A stretch of 64,000 nucleotides of DNA from Archilochus colubris (taxonomy: Eukaryota; Chordata; Aves; Apodiformes; Trochilidae): the NCBI GenBank assembly GCA_023079485.1, contig CM041115.1:30494826-30558825 (forward strand), read 5' to 3'. Both the position numbers and the translations under genes were made by a program. The notes under the pieces were generated by a model. The model worked only from the letters and a program-made list of their open reading frames with translations. It made no database searches and was not told the DNA's origin. This document shows, piece after piece, positions 12,586 through 27,136 of the stretch; the first letter of the stretch is position 1; each line of letters starts with the position of its first letter.

Positions 12586-15500
12586 CTACAGAGGTCATCG
12601 ACCTCATATCCCAGAAGACCACCCATGCAAAGGAGTGTATTTATCAATTCCTACATTAATGAATGCAAAAAATACCAGATTCACCCTTTACACTAGCAAA
12701 AATGCCATTGAAACATTTGACTACTGACCTTTCACAGCCGTGAAACGTGACACAGATCTATCTACTTGAGCATCCGCAGCACCGATGCTTGCACTGCACC
12801 CCTAAGCCAGGACACAAATCACTGAAGTAGTACAGCTGGTATGCTGAATATCCCATTTGCTTCTGCCTGCACTTGAATGAAGTCATTGAAAGCCTCCTCA
12901 GAGGGAAAATGTGCCTCAGACTAATGCAGCAACCGATTGACAGTGGCGTGATTTCTATTATTACTCCATTATCACACTGGGATCTGTGCCTAAACGAGCA
13001 TGCTTCCTCCCTGATGCCATTTCCTTTTATCCTGGCTCTAGTCTAAATGTGGATCAATGGGAGTAATATATATGATGTCACTTCAATTTTCAGCTACTGC
13101 CTCCCTCTCTCACATGCACAGATAGATCAATTCTTCCCAAAAATGGTTAAGAAATGCACAGGGATACTCTTATCCCAGGAAAGCATTCTCTGCTATATTT
13201 GTCTGTGTAACCACAGCAAGGAACTGTTTACACTAAGCAAAAACAGGGGAGAAAAGAAAAAAAAGTCACTTCTGTGCACTGGAAATTGCTGGCTGGAACA
13301 CAACACAAACAAGGCCCAAAACAGATTTAAAGCAATCTGACCACTGAAAACTGTACAGAAGCATTTCAGGTTTCTAAGGCACAATAAACTTCTCCCTTAT
13401 TTCTCTGGGAGAAGGTAGTCCCCACAAAAAACCATGAAGTGTCTTTTCATATTAATTTTTAATTGCTTTTCCAAAGTCAACCCAAATTTTTCCCACCCCT
13501 CTCATAGGAAAGAAAGAGAAAAAACCCACCCCAGAGTTCAATAGTTAATGGTCCCCTTCAGACAGAATTTCCTCATTAATTGCAGATAAGAAAGCACTGC
13601 TAGTAGTCTAGGAGAGAAGATTTATAGGGCCAAGCAATCTCTGTGCCTATGCTCTGAACTGATCAAAAAAAACCCTGAATGAATCTTACATTATAAACTT
13701 TTGCCATGGAAAGTCTGCCTTGAGGTCTGTTTTCTGCAGGCTGCAATTAAACAAAAAAAGCCTTTGTAAAACAAATCCCCCCTTACTCAAACTGTTCAGA
13801 AAATTGTTAGATTCAAAATTCAAGAAAACACTATTTACTCAACAACATTTTAAAATACACTATGTCATTGTTTACCTCAAACACTATTGTTCCAATACTC
13901 TTTTGATCTGCACAGTGACTTCTTTTAAATGAAAACAAGGCTGTCCTCCCCCCTCCTGCCCCCAGCCACTTCCCCATCTCACCTCCCCCCTCCCCATTCA
14001 GGGGCTAAAATGTACTCATATCAAGTAACACATGAATTCAATAAAAAATGTCCATGCTAACAGCTGTTAACTAGCACAGTGCGCTACACTACTTAAGAGA
14101 GTCTAACTCTGAATGAACTAGTCTGCAGTTTGATTAATAAGCAGAAAAAAAAAGTAATCTTTAGCTGACAAACACTTTGAACTGGCTCAAAAAATAAAAC
14201 TCATTCATGCCAGAGGCTGACAAAATTTCAGAAGTATGTAGTGAAGCAGACTGTTCTCTAACTTTATTTGGGTCAGTTTGTTTATGACTTCCCTCTTACT
14301 GAAAAATCAGCTCCCTTTCAAAGGTTTATGAAATATAACTAAACCTCACTATATTTAAAAGTAAAATAATTATCACCCTCTGCAACACATTCTCGTCTAC
14401 CCACAAACTACGCTTCTACAGAATGTCTTTTCACTTTGTATAATTTTTCTCAATCTCTGCTCAAACCATTCCTTCTGGTCTTGGCAACAACAGGTATTTT
14501 TTAGTATCTATTAAAAACAAAACAAAACCAAAGCAAAAAACCTCAAACAAAATAGCAATTGTACAGCATTTTAATAATAGAACAAAATTCCTATGAACTT
14601 TGCTTCAAAACTCTTACTTCTAAAAGTAATGGCTGCAACAAGTTCATCAGCATTTGATTTGTGTTGCAGCTCAAAATGCTGTTTCTGGGACATTTATATT
14701 TGGTATCGCTTGCTTCATGGTAGTAGAGCATAAAAATGGAAGTGAGAGCAGTTTATTTAATAAACTACTGCACTTGCATTTAGTTCCTAGTTACTTTCAT
14801 CTTCATAACAACATAAGAATTTCTTATTTTTGGAAGCAGATCATCTGTGTTAGAAATAATTTCAAGGCCACTACCTACATAAATATAAAGATTCGATTTA
14901 TTCTGGCAGCACATAAGAAAATATTGTTGGATGAAAGACACAAATCCCTAAGACAGGCACAATCTTACGTATACACACGAGTCAAACAGCCTCATCTCCA
15001 CTGACTTTTACCAGTCCTTTTGAAATGCAAGGACAAAACTAGCAGTAATCCGATTGCAATTATCAATATACAAACAATAAATCTGACCACACAGCTACAG
15101 TTTAAGGTGAGTTTCCAGAGGGTTCTAAGAAGTTTTTTGCATGTGTTTGATTTTATTTATAACTTAACCTAATTCATGCAACAGTTTTGTCCATGAAGCA
15201 ACAGAACTTGGGGAACTTCTCTAACAAAGCAAGGTTTTCAGCATTTTTCAAAGAGGGACTGCTGATGGGCAAGGACTTTACAAAACAGGGCTGCTTCTTT
15301 TGAGATACCCTGCTCAAAACCTGTCCTGAATTAACACTGTTTTGACACCCAATGTTTACATAACCAGTGCAGTACTTGCCTAAGTGTTTCAGATACCCAA
15401 ATAGGGAAAGCTCTTGGGACTACTTCTGTGCTTAAACTACATCATACTCATACAGGTTTTTTGTCCTGTTGCGCTTTAATGTGATTTTGACACCATGCAA

Positions 15501-17914
15501 ATCATAGCGCAAATCACATCATATTACTCGCATCAGACTTGCAGTAATAAGTAAGTGCAAACTTACCATTTGATTTTCTTAACAGTGGAAAATATTTGTA
15601 GAGTAGCATGAAAGCAAAATCAGACAGGAAAATTGTGTAGGAAAACTGTGTGTTCATATGTTACAATCCTGTGAGATGAGAATGCAAGGATTTAATTTTA
15701 GCAATATTTTAAACTGGCTTTTAATGTAGGGATCAGCAGCATAAATGAAAGTTTGAAGCTGCTGTATATTCTGGGTCTGATATTTGGTTACAAGTTACTA
15801 GTAATGTTTCCAAAATGCCAGCCATTGCTACCATTCCATAAAGTGAACATTTTTTTCCTGGAGCTGTAGCATATAGTATTTTCACATAATTCACTTAATG
15901 AAGAGAAGATCCAGCATCTGCAATCTAGTACAAATGCACTGGAATGTCAAAAACTATTAAAACTTTATGATTTAACATACTGCTAAGACAGCAAAATGTA
16001 AACCAGGTGGCTTCCACTACAGGTTTAGTCAAGTTATATACAGTGCTGCCCCTCAGCCCCAGTTTTCTCATGTGTTTCACTGCAACCACAAGCACATAAG
16101 CACTTTATAAGCATAACAGGCTATGCATAGTCTATTCTATGCAGACTATCACCACTGTGACTTGCTGTCGTTCTATTGCTTCCAGTGTGTTCTCTTCCTG
16201 CTCTCTGCTGAAATGTCCAAGGCAAGAGGAAAGTGGACATGAAAAGCCTGAAATCATGATAGGATCCATAGGATCATTACTTGGATGTGCTGAGAACAGA
16301 GGATTGCTCTGACACAAAGTTGAAGCTGGCAACAGCAACATCTTCAGTTACCCCTTCACTTGATCTCAAAAATCCCAGCACTTGGGTGGGCAGAGGTGAT
16401 CAGACCACCAGCCCTGCATTGAGTGCTCTCCATGTGAAAGCCGCTGGCACTAGGACAACCTTCTCATCTAACCCAGGAGAGGCACTTCAGCTTTAGCAAA
16501 GTGTTCATCTAACTACAAAAAACAAAGCCAAGAACTTTTATTTTCCATACTCTTACACTACCACAAATGAAAGGATTAATACAGAAAACCAGCAAATCTT
16601 AGCTACTGGAGAAAAGATTTCACATGTATGTTGTAAGCATCTGAAGTGGAAGTATTTGCTTCCTCATTTTCATGTCCTAAACACTAAGTTTCAGCTGCTT
16701 CAGGTACGCGCTAATGCTGAGATCAGTAGCAGTGTAAGCCACCCCACCCTGAAGGACCATCATCTAGATCCACTGAAAACTATCAGACTAATGACTGTCC
16801 TTTGAGACATTAAAATAAAGTTCAAGACTACAGCACACACTGAAAACCCATATTTCAATGGCCAGTCTATCAACTGTTAAACAGAGTCAAAAAATAATTA
16901 TCACTATGCTAGCCACAACCATCAGTGAGAGCACTGTTAGAAAGATTTCCTTTATTTTTCTGCCTGTATGTACTAGGAGAAGAAAGAAGGACAAAACCCT
17001 CCAAGCCAAAGAAAATTTACTAATTTTTTTAAGCTTTGCTATGTGGTAAATTACTGTCTAAGTAACCTCATCACTCAGCATTGAAAATGTCAAATTCTAT
17101 CTCTAGAAACTACCCTGGGCAGTTAAACTACCTCTTCAGTCCAAAATCCTTGCAACTGAGTAATTATTGCTTTCTTTTTCCTTGAGAAACTGGAATATAA
17201 GTGGAAATTTCTGGAACAGAAATATTTTCTACTTATGTCTTCCAATGCGGGACACAATACCCGGAGTGTATTTAGGATTGTGATCTTCAAGATTCATGGG
17301 AATTCACTAAACGTTTCCCAGATCTCTTATGATGTGGTCAGATCTTGGGGAGACCATGACCCATTTGCTGGAATATGTTAATCACAAAGGCATAATACAT
17401 GCCCCAAACAGCTGGTATTGTTCAGAGAACGAACCTGAAGAAGGGGAGAGACAAGAAATTACTTCTTTTCCAACCTTTCATCATACTGGCTTCTGCTGAA
17501 GGCAGTTTAACATAAAGCACTAATAATATCACAAGCCTGCCTGGAGGAAAGGACTGAAGTACATCCACTTCCATCTCTTGACCCTTTACTCCTGTAATCC
17601 CTAAGCACCAATTCTCTTTTCTACACTTTTGGTCTCAGAACAAGTCATGAGTGATTTCATGTATAATTATGTGAGTTGTCTTTTACTATTTGCATTTCCA
17701 GAGCTCAGCTAGCAGAGTTTTCTTCTGACCTGAAATCTGGCTCTGATGCATTGTGTGTCACATACAGTCTGTGAAGACTCAAAACAGATTTCCCAACACA
17801 TCACGTCCATTTTATCCTTTGCTGGAGAGGGCTCCAATTTTTGTGTTCTCTTAATTTGCTCAGAATTCAACCAACCAGATCGAGCACACTCGTATTTCAG
17901 AAATATATACTTAC
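12586..17914 (-). other. Large intron (about 5.3 kb)
   Basis: AT-rich unique sequence. It holds one decoy exon (15567-15645, see rejected list), a C-rich patch near 13945-13995 and plus-strand open frames such as 14654-15004 that have no supporting splice or codon signal. Confidence 0.5.
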
Positions 17915-17949
17915 CTCCTTAATCACAGATGACTTTGCAGTAGATATAA
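17915..17949 (-). CDS. 35-base coding microexon
   Basis: The donor AAGGAG/GTAAGTATA is close to consensus and the acceptor CCCATCTGTTACAG is good. Two of three frames have stops. The open one enters at phase 1 and leaves at phase 0, reading ISTAKSSVIKE. T from the upstream exon plus TT makes Phe at the junction. Confidence 0.78.
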
Positions 17950-20900
17950 CTGTAACAGATGGGATCTAGACCTAGGACTACATAAGTGGGAAACTAACAG
18001 AGCACTATGTAGAGTTTGCAGTCACAAAACAGTCTCCACTGACTGGAGATGCAGAGATGCAAATCCACCACCATCAGCTTCTTTGATTCTTTTTTAAACT
18101 AAGATCTGACAGTGTCAATGACTACAAATCTGCAGTTATCAGGGAGAAATCTTTCATTGTGGCTAAACTGATCCAGTTCCACAGCTGATGTAATTTCCCA
18201 GCCCAGCTACCACTCAGAGTGTCTCAGAGTGAAGCTTTTGTCCCTTCAGAAGACAGCAAGTAATGTGCACTGCTGCATGACTCCAGCAACACAGGTCACT
18301 GCATGCCTGTCACACTGCTCTTCTAGTTTCTATATGGGTTTGCACCAACATCCCCTCTAATCTGGCCACTGCAGCCTGCACTGGTGATTCTGAGGTCACC
18401 TCTGACTGCTGACTGAGGATCACAGACAACAGGTAGGCTCTTTTTCCATTCCACAATTCTCCACTCAAGGCCCACAGTCTTCTTGAAAGGGAGCCTGAAC
18501 TTTTTAATGGCTTTATCCAAAACTTATGCTGTGAACTAAGCACACGCATTACCATGGCAAATTTCTTGGTTTTGACTGCTCTCATAAAAATACATTGCAG
18601 CATGTACTTGAGGGGGAAAAAAAAGAAGATTAAAAAAGCAACCCTTTCTCCCTCCCAAGAAACCCTTTCTGAAACAAAACACTCCACTGCTCAGAGCTCT
18701 CTCCAGGGGGAGAGAATGAGGCAATGATGACAGATGAAACAACACATGACAGATGTTAGTTCATTGCTTAATGCACTTGTGGAAGCTACTCAGATTCTAT
18801 GGCAATGAGTGTGGCATGAAACAGTACAAGCATATCTCGCTACATTTTATTCCTGATTTTAAAAATATGCATAAGATTTTATTTAAAACTGTTGTGGAGG
18901 ACAATTAACATTGGGAAAAAGTCCCCCAAAACCCACAAAGACTTTAAAAGATCTGCGGACAAATGGGTGAGTGTTGCACGACACCTTTATTATGCCTGGT
19001 GTACAGAAGATGCTATAGTTACTAGCAAGGATCTAGGTGACAGATTTTCTCTTTCAAAATTGTATATAGGAGCATTAAAGCTAAACATAAAAATTAATCC
19101 TAGATGAAAACTACTGGACTCCAAGTCCTAGCTGTAATCGGACAAAATTTTAGCTTGAAGGATGGCAAGAAACTGAGTGGCTTGAGATAGGATTTGTACA
19201 CCCTTAGTATACAAAGCACCAGGACTTGGTAAGGAAAAGCAAGAAAACAAAACAAAACAGCCCCAAACGAGCCAATTAAGTCCTGAAAATTAGTTGAAAC
19301 GCTAATGATGGCAGAAGTAATGACCAGATACACTGAAAAAGTGCTACATTCTGCTCATGTTTCTAGATGAGACTTTCTATAATGCAAAGTAAGATATGTG
19401 AATTATTAAAAGGAAGCAGGACTCATTTTGTCACATGTACTGACCAGTGCTTCCACACACAGACACAACATTAATAATTTCTTTTAGATCCAGATAATGG
19501 ATTTATTTATTGACTCACAACTACAGCTTTTGTGTGGGAACAACTCTATTCAATTTAATAGAATTACATGAAAGTACTAGCTTCTGAAGAGTTTTGTTGA
19601 AAGAAACAAAAATTAGAACTTTCTGTGAAGGCAGAAGTGGCTTTATGACAAAAACAGAAAGTATTTTGGACATACTACTAAGTTGAGGAAGGGGCATGAA
19701 CAAAATACCTTATATTTAACACACAGTCCCTTATAAACACATTTTCACAGTTGGATTAAAACTAAAGACTTTAAATATAATAATTTCCTTATAAAATAGG
19801 GATAAATATAATTTATTATATTCACTTGTAACATAAACATACAAAGACATGCTTACAGAATAACACTCTGAAATGCTTAACTCTTTCCAACTTTTTTTTT
19901 TTAATAACAAGCCTCATAATTAAAAAAAAATAAATTGGTGTTTAGGTTCTCCTTTTTATGTATCTGTAAGGAAGATTCAATAAGTTCCTTAACAGACCTT
20001 GAGTTTATACACCCCCTTCCATTAGGTTTATACATAACATTCTGTAGTACCTTAACTTAATACTGTAGCACCTTAATTCTGTAGCCACTTAACATGCTTA
20101 TAAAATTTGAGTACTTGCAACTTAATTTCCAAAAGCAGATACAAAGACAAATCTTATTGCTGAAATAGCAGAAGGTCCCAGGTTCTCCATTCTCAGAGAC
20201 TTTTTACGACATTTTCCATCAATAGTTTACTACAACTTTCATTTTTAAAGATATTTGAAAATCTCCAGTGCTTTAAAAATTATTGAGGAAGCAAAGAGTA
20301 AAATCACTTGTTGCAGAAAAATAAAAAAGAAATCCTAAATCAAAAGTCCTACTCTGAATTTGAACTTATTTTTATTCTATAAACATGCAGAGAAATTAGT
20401 CAATTTACTGCACTTATTTCCATAATATTTTCTGTTCAGTACATGAATCTAATATGTGTAAAGCAGTGAGTGCCTCCCATCCTGCTTCTCCCCCATGAAC
20501 TTCTGGATTCCACTCCAATATTTCATGTCCTGCTCAACTTGGACCTTTTGACTGGGATCTGGGGGAACCAATACAGGCCACAGTAGAACTTCGTCGTAAG
20601 CAGGCATCAAGCAAATCACATCAATAAATAGAGCCTATTCTCTGCAACACATTTAATTGCTTACTTTTACAGCTGAACAGTACCTAACTTCTCTCTCTGT
20701 TTAGGAAAGCAAGGAGTGGAAAAAATAGTGGTCTCCAGGAAGGATGTGTGGAAAATTTGCTGTCCTATGGCCTCATTCCATACTCCTTACAGAAGGACAT
20801 CTCCTCATTTATTTACTCACTTAAGATCAAGACCAGCACTTAATCACTAAAGTTACATAAAAATGTTAAAACTACCAAACAGATAATGCCAGTGAGCACT

Positions 20901-21025
20901 GGTCTGGTTGTGCAGCAGTAAAGCATTATTTGTTTAGAAGTGGTGGGATAATGCTAAGTACAGTGCTTCAACAAGAATTCATAATCATGTATACTAATGC
21001 ACAGTGACAGAACAAAGTTACTTAC

Positions 21026-21128
21026 ATGAAAAGTTTAAACAATACAATGCCACAGCTAATTTAAGAAATTCCTTGGTAACATGATCATTTAAACATAATT
21101 CAAGATAAATAATGAATGCTTCTGAACG
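21026..21128 (-). CDS. 103-base coding exon, hydrophobic helical segment
   Basis: The best exon in the window. The acceptor is ATGGTTTGCATTTCAG and the donor TTTTCAT/GTAAGTAAC. Phase 0 to 1. It starts RSEAFIIYLELCLNDHV and continues TKEFLKLAVALYCLNFS, two helices rich in Leu, Ile and Val. The only uninterrupted frame matches both neighbours. Confidence 0.92.
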
Positions 21129-23149
21129 CTGAAATGCAAACCATTTTGCAATACAAGAAAAATTTCTGCTTAGTATGGATCTTGTTCTTGAAAAGCAAAG
21201 GCAAGTGCCCACCCCACCTGCTCGTCCCTGTCTCACGAAATCAAGCTTTGGAAGCTTAATTTCAGGTATGTGTAGGCTGCTGTGACCAAAATGGACCTGA
21301 ACTTTCCATTATGAATTACAGCTCTCAGATGCTTTTAACTTAACTATAAAAGTCAGCAAGAAACTTGGCATTCAAGTTTTCAGTCTGTAAGAGATTTTAA
21401 GATTACTTTCAATACTAACATTAGTCGTCATAAAATGTCCAAGGTGGTTTACTGACTTAAGAGAAGTGTTTGTCATCAAACTCCTACTTTTGAGAAATAA
21501 AAACTTAACAGTTGATTACTCTAGGGTGAGCCTAATGACATTTGCAACTCTGAAACTAGGACAGCTGTGGTAACACACAGCAAACAGCCGCAGCTCCTTT
21601 AAGGACTAAATGTTTTCCACTGGCATTGTTAACTTTTAATAGCTTCATCTTAAATGACAGAAAAAGATAGCACTTCTTAATTTTCTTCCAACTAGGCAGT
21701 AGAGATTCAGTTTGTTGTGTGGTTTTTTTTTTTGACCATGTTTAAAAGCAGTCACCTGAATACGTCTTCCAAAATCCCAGCCACTTCACCACCTGCCCCA
21801 GCGAAATCCCCAAACAGTCTCACTTTATGGACACAGCTCTGTGAACACTTTGGTGTAATTAATTTCACATGCAAGAAATACCTCCACTGAGAGGAACAGC
21901 AACCTACACTTGCTCACAAGTTTACAGCATTTGACTCTCTTAAGTGTCTCTTTTAAAAGGACATTTAAGGGTTTAATAAATTAATAGCAAAGTTACACTC
22001 CAGAATTTTGCAGCAACAGTAAGGTTATTGTTTTTTCAAACTAGCTCAAAACGTGGGTTCTACATTACATTATACAGACTCACAGAGCAATTTTTGTGGT
22101 ATGCTACTTATTATCTGCAGAATCGAATGAACTTATTAAATTATACACAGCTTTAACCAGTCTAGTCGGGAAATACATTTAAATGAACAAAATATTCTTG
22201 GAAATTTAACACTTCCCACTACTTATTTATTTATTTATTGAACACAGACACATTAGCTACAACAGTCTGTCAGTTTTTACAGCAGTTTGTGTGCACCGCT
22301 GACTTCAGCCTAGGAAGCTGCTGCAGCCCTGACTTTCAAATTCATACATACCCACAAGTTCTAGAAAACCTGGAATCAAAAGCACTCAGCACTTGTAGAA
22401 ATTGAGGACCTCACAAGTGTAGTAAGTACATTAAAGTGTCCCATGCAAAGAAAGCACTGTACACCGAGGTCTCCAGTTTCTCGTCTGTTTTTTTCTGGCA
22501 ATCTTACAGTTGTTTTCACCATTGTTTGTTAAGAGGGTGAACTTCTGCCCATGATCAGCTTAGCTCTTAATCAGTCCTCATTTTGCCAACTATCTTTGTC
22601 TAAATTCCAGAGAAGCCAAAAGATACACTTAAATGAAGTTAAAACATGTTAAACAGCCTTTGATTTCACCATTTGAAAAATTTAACCTTGAAAAAACGTC
22701 TGAAAAGACATGCAAAGCTGATTACATGGGTAGTAGACATATTTTTCCACCCCTGTAAACTGCTCTTAAAGAAGTTGCCTGCATTTCATATTTCTCCAAA
22801 GCCAAGGAACAGAAACCAGCTGTGCTGTAAATGCCCAGTCTGGCACTGGCAGGTAAAAGGATCTCAGCTGCATATCACTGTTTTAACATTATGGTTGAAC
22901 GCTGCAGCAGACAGCAATTTTCCTTCACAAACACTCCTTTTAAAAGTGATTAAAAAGTGATTAATGATAAATTCAAGTTCTTAGCTAAGTACAAATGGGC
23001 AATAGAGGCAAGGTTACTTGAACTGAGCTTCACCAATATGTAAAACAAGCACCATAACCAGTAACAGCTGAATTACTCCAAGAATGGGTAAGGTACATGA
23101 CAAAAGAAATGCAGTATGTGCAAATGCCAAAAGACAAGGGTTTACTCAC

Positions 23150-23177
23150 TGAAAATGCAACTTCAGGTCCACTCAGT
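23150..23177 (-). CDS. 28-base coding microexon
   Basis: The acceptor GACTTCGTGCTCTCACAG and donor TTTTCA/GTGAGTAAAC are both good. It enters at phase 2 and leaves at phase 0, reading LSGPEVAFS, then directly RSEAFIIY in the next exon. The frame entered at phase 0 has a stop. Confidence 0.78.
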
Positions 23178-26100
23178 CTGTGAGAGCACGAAGTCTTTTA
23201 GCCTGCTTATGCCTTGACTGAGGAGTTCTATAGTACTCGTCTTCTCTTCAGACTATATACACAAGCTCTTCTTCTTAATCTAAATCCAATCACAAACCAT
23301 TCTTGGAAATGCTCCACCCTTGCAATTACATACTGCACTCAGTGATCATATTCCAACTCTCCTCCTCCTTTTCTGTACTGTAGCCCTTTATATTCAATGT
23401 TCTTCTTGGAGCATTGTCTCTCATGTAATAATCATATTAATTAGAACTTTTGGCATTTAAACAACATGAAACTAGTTTTGGAAAATCTTACAATCCCAGG
23501 GGCGATAACAACATAAAAGTAAAGCCCTTTTTTATCTGCCCCCAAACATATAGGAATTTCTTAAAGACAAAAAACAGAAGAAATGTTATCTGTAACAAAG
23601 TGAGTATGTCAATTGCTGTAAGAGCTCTATTAGTTTCTGATGCTAGTGCACTGACTTCAAGGAGATATAAGCAATAAACACAGCCTTTCACTTTAATATC
23701 TGAAATGCAAAGTAGGTGCACTGAGGTCTGCCAAGGGCAGGAGGTGTTTCTTAATTTTCAGAATAACTGCATCTTATTTTTTATGCAGTTTCTATGTAAA
23801 TAAAATCAATAAAAGGAAAAAAAAACATTCTACTGAAATTATAATTTCTTTTAATTATGAATAGTATATAATTAGCAGTCTTACAGTAAATTGTGCTGGT
23901 CTGCGTGAGTTCACAATGCCAATCTCTGCTCATAGAGAGACTGGATGGAACAAACAAATAAAACAATGGAATTTCATCAGGTCTGTACCATTAACAAAAC
24001 CGGTGTAATTAAGCAGCCTTTCCATTACACACTGCCCTTCTATGTTAACCTTTGTGGTAAAAAAATAGTTTGTCCAGCTATAAACAAAGGGTTGACAATG
24101 CTAGTTAGTTTTGGATGCATCGGCATGGAGCAAAATAGTAAGGATCTGTACCTTTCTGAGAGGTCTCTCAAGGGAAAGAACAGGAAAGTGACAGCAAAAT
24201 TGTTGTAGTGATACATCATACAATTATTCCACAAAGCTGACCAAGTTCCATGCAGTGCTAAGGACTGGTTTTCTCTAGAAAATGTGTTTTCCCTTTTTCA
24301 GTCCCCTTGGGGTCTGGGGATCCTTGCCTGTACAGTTTGAACTGACTTAAAAAGTGGAGGGGAGGGGCAGGGAGAAGCACATAGGAAACAAAACCCCCAG
24401 AGTGCTGTGACAGGCTATTTCAGCATAAACATGGATACATCTATACAGCCAAGGCACTTGGGGCCTATTGGCAGCAATGCTGAAAATCACATGACATAAA
24501 ATTATAACATATGCCTCACACAATTAGGATACCAAATTAAGTGTCTCTCAATGTATACATTACTTCTCTCCTTTATTAATTTATTTTCTAATTTTCTAAT
24601 GATCAGGTTCCCAATTCCACCAGTGAGTGCTCTCTGTATAGGTCACTATTACTGTGGCAATACACACATGCTGTACATATAACATGGCTATAAACTGCAG
24701 CAAGAGGGATTACTTTAATCTAGATTTTTGATACATAGCATAGCAAAAGATAGAATGGAGGATGGTGAGTCAGTCTGCTAAGATTTCAAAAATAATGGGA
24801 AAACATACTGCTGGCTTTTAGCCTGTTATTTCTTGATCATCTCTCCCCTTTTCCACTTGCGCTTGGTATTATTCAGCACAGTAAATAAAATATTTTCATT
24901 GTGGTTTGTTTTTTTTTTTAAAGTGGGTTGCAGGTTCCCATAACAGAAAAATGTGATCTCCATGACAGTAAAATCTTTTTTTTTTTTTACCTATTACGTA
25001 TACATTGCATTTTTTTCAGTTCTTGGTGATTGAGTTGTCCTCTATTTTTGAATGTTTTACTCATTGTTTATCATTTTGTTTATTCTGGATAGTCTGTTTC
25101 TCCACTTGTAGTGGGGTTTTTTGTGTGGTTCTGTTTGGGTTTTGGTGGGGTTTTTTTGTTGTTGCTTTTGCTTTGTTTGTTTGCTTTTTTAAAAAATTAC
25201 TCACACAGCAACAGAGAGAAAAAATATTTTTAAAACCCCTCTCCAGGAAGCTGGACTGTGAAACCACAAAATCTGTCAGAGTGACAAAGCAGGGGGGAAC
25301 CTTACATATTTTTAGCTAACATTTTGAAGCTGACTAGATTTCAAGTTGAACACTAAAAAAAAAAAAGTAAAATGAATGTATTTTTCTTGATTGAAAGAGA
25401 GGGCTTTGACAGGGAATAGAAGGGAACAAAGAAGTATGCTTGCATCATGAAAACAGAAGGCAAGAAAACACTTAAAAAAAAAAAATCCACAGATAGGATG
25501 ACATTTTCTTTCCAGAGACTTTATACACTCCACCCTTTCACCTGTTTAAAAGCCCCCATACTTTTTTCCAGTATTTCAATATAACTGACATTGAAAAATC
25601 CCTCGTTTCTTGTTTTCCCACACCCTCTGTATTTGACACTTGATTAGGAGCGTGCTCTTCCGTAAGGAGAATGCCAACAGCAGCGCATGGATGCAAGGGA
25701 TGAGCTGAAAGACTACAAAACAAACCAGAGCCACAACGTGGCTGCTTCTGCATGCTCCCTTCCCTGGGAGCAGTGGGGAAGCACTGTGTGCCCGTGACAC
25801 GAGGGACACGTGGGATGTGCTGCCACTTGACACTTCAGCCACAGAAAGCACTTCTTCGTTTTCAAAAACAATTTCCAAGCCACTGCTGGGCAAATCTCCT
25901 GATCTCCGCCTAAAGGCTTTCCAGGGTATTATCTGTGTAAGGGAGACATCTCACTATACCTGGAACACGGGAAACACTACCAATTAATTTTTTCTATTTG
26001 TGGCTGAAAAAACTACATTCAGTAATACACAACTCAAGACAGGACAATCAGGGACTCCATGATGCTGATTAGTACCTGCAGAAAGATTTTTCCAATCTGT

Positions 26101-27026
26101 ATTTTGCTGATACTCATTCTCTACCACATTTTCCTGTCTAAGTTTCAACAGAAGAAAAAATATAAAACTAATTAAATGCTTGTAAACAGAAGGAAAATCT
26201 GTTGCATTTTTGCAATTTCAATGAGAAATCCACACATTTCTATTTTTCTTTCATACAAAATACCTTTAGTACTCTATGGCTAGCTATGTTTGAAACTGGT
26301 CAAAGCTGTGATTAGAGTACCTTATTATGAAAGTTAGAAGTCTTGACTGAAGTAGAATGACTAGTCAATAAAAAGTAAAAAAAAAAATGCTAGAAAGAAA
26401 GTCAAGGCTCAGATCAAGGATCTGTACTTTTCCACATTCAATTTGAAGTTAATTTTCGAGCCATATTAACTTACCACATACATTTTCATAATTAAATTAC
26501 ATAATGTTACAGTTCAATGAGCATCTTAGGTAAATAATACAGGCACTTTAGTTTAGCACAAGAAAGGTTGGCTGTGTATCTAAAATTAATTCCATGTTCC
26601 TGATACACTGCTACTATGAAAAAAAGTCTACTGTGAATAACTATAAATGAGTTTTCACCCTGATAATACAAATCAGCAAGTATATGAGAAAACTAATCTG
26701 CAGCACACTTTGTAGCAGCTTGCATGGAGCAATGAGATAAGTTGTTACTGTTCAAATATACATTATGTACATTTTTTTGCACATTTGCGCATTCATCACA
26801 GCTTGTAAATAAGGCTCGCAAGAGCAAATCAGGTCCTGATGTAAAGCACAGATACAGTTTTGTCCTACTTTTCTGACAGGTAAGCATATAATAATATTTC
26901 TTTACTGGGAAAGATATAAAACATACGTTGAATGGATACTCACAACAGTTTATGAACTCTGACAGATCTAACTAAACAGATGTAAAGCTAAAACTTTTGA
27001 AAAGCTGAGAGCAACAACAGTATTAG

Positions 27027-27136
27027 AGAAACAAAAATAACAAAAATAACAAAAAAAAACAGCAAACAAAAAATAACAAAAACTAACAAAAACAAAAATA
27101 AAATAAAAAAAAAAAACAAAACAAAAAACCAAAAAA
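27027..27136. repeat. Imperfect A-rich satellite, AACAAAAATA-like units
   Basis: About 110 bases made almost only of A with regularly spaced C and T (CAAAAATAACAAAAATAAC and similar). It may be a degenerate microsatellite or the decayed poly(A) tail of a retrocopy. I see no retrocopy body beside it. Confidence 0.85.

Noticed and set aside
15567..15645. Minus-strand exon-like segment (SDFAFMLLYKYFPLLRKSN) with a good donor (AATG/GTAAGT)
   Set aside because: The acceptor (ATGAACACACAG) is poor, and its phase 1 exit breaks the in-frame join of 17915-17949 to 12536-12585. Possibly a decoy or rare alternative exon.
25005..25319. 104-codon plus-strand frame rich in Phe, Val and Trp
   Set aside because: Derived from T/G-rich low-complexity sequence. 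No coding signature.
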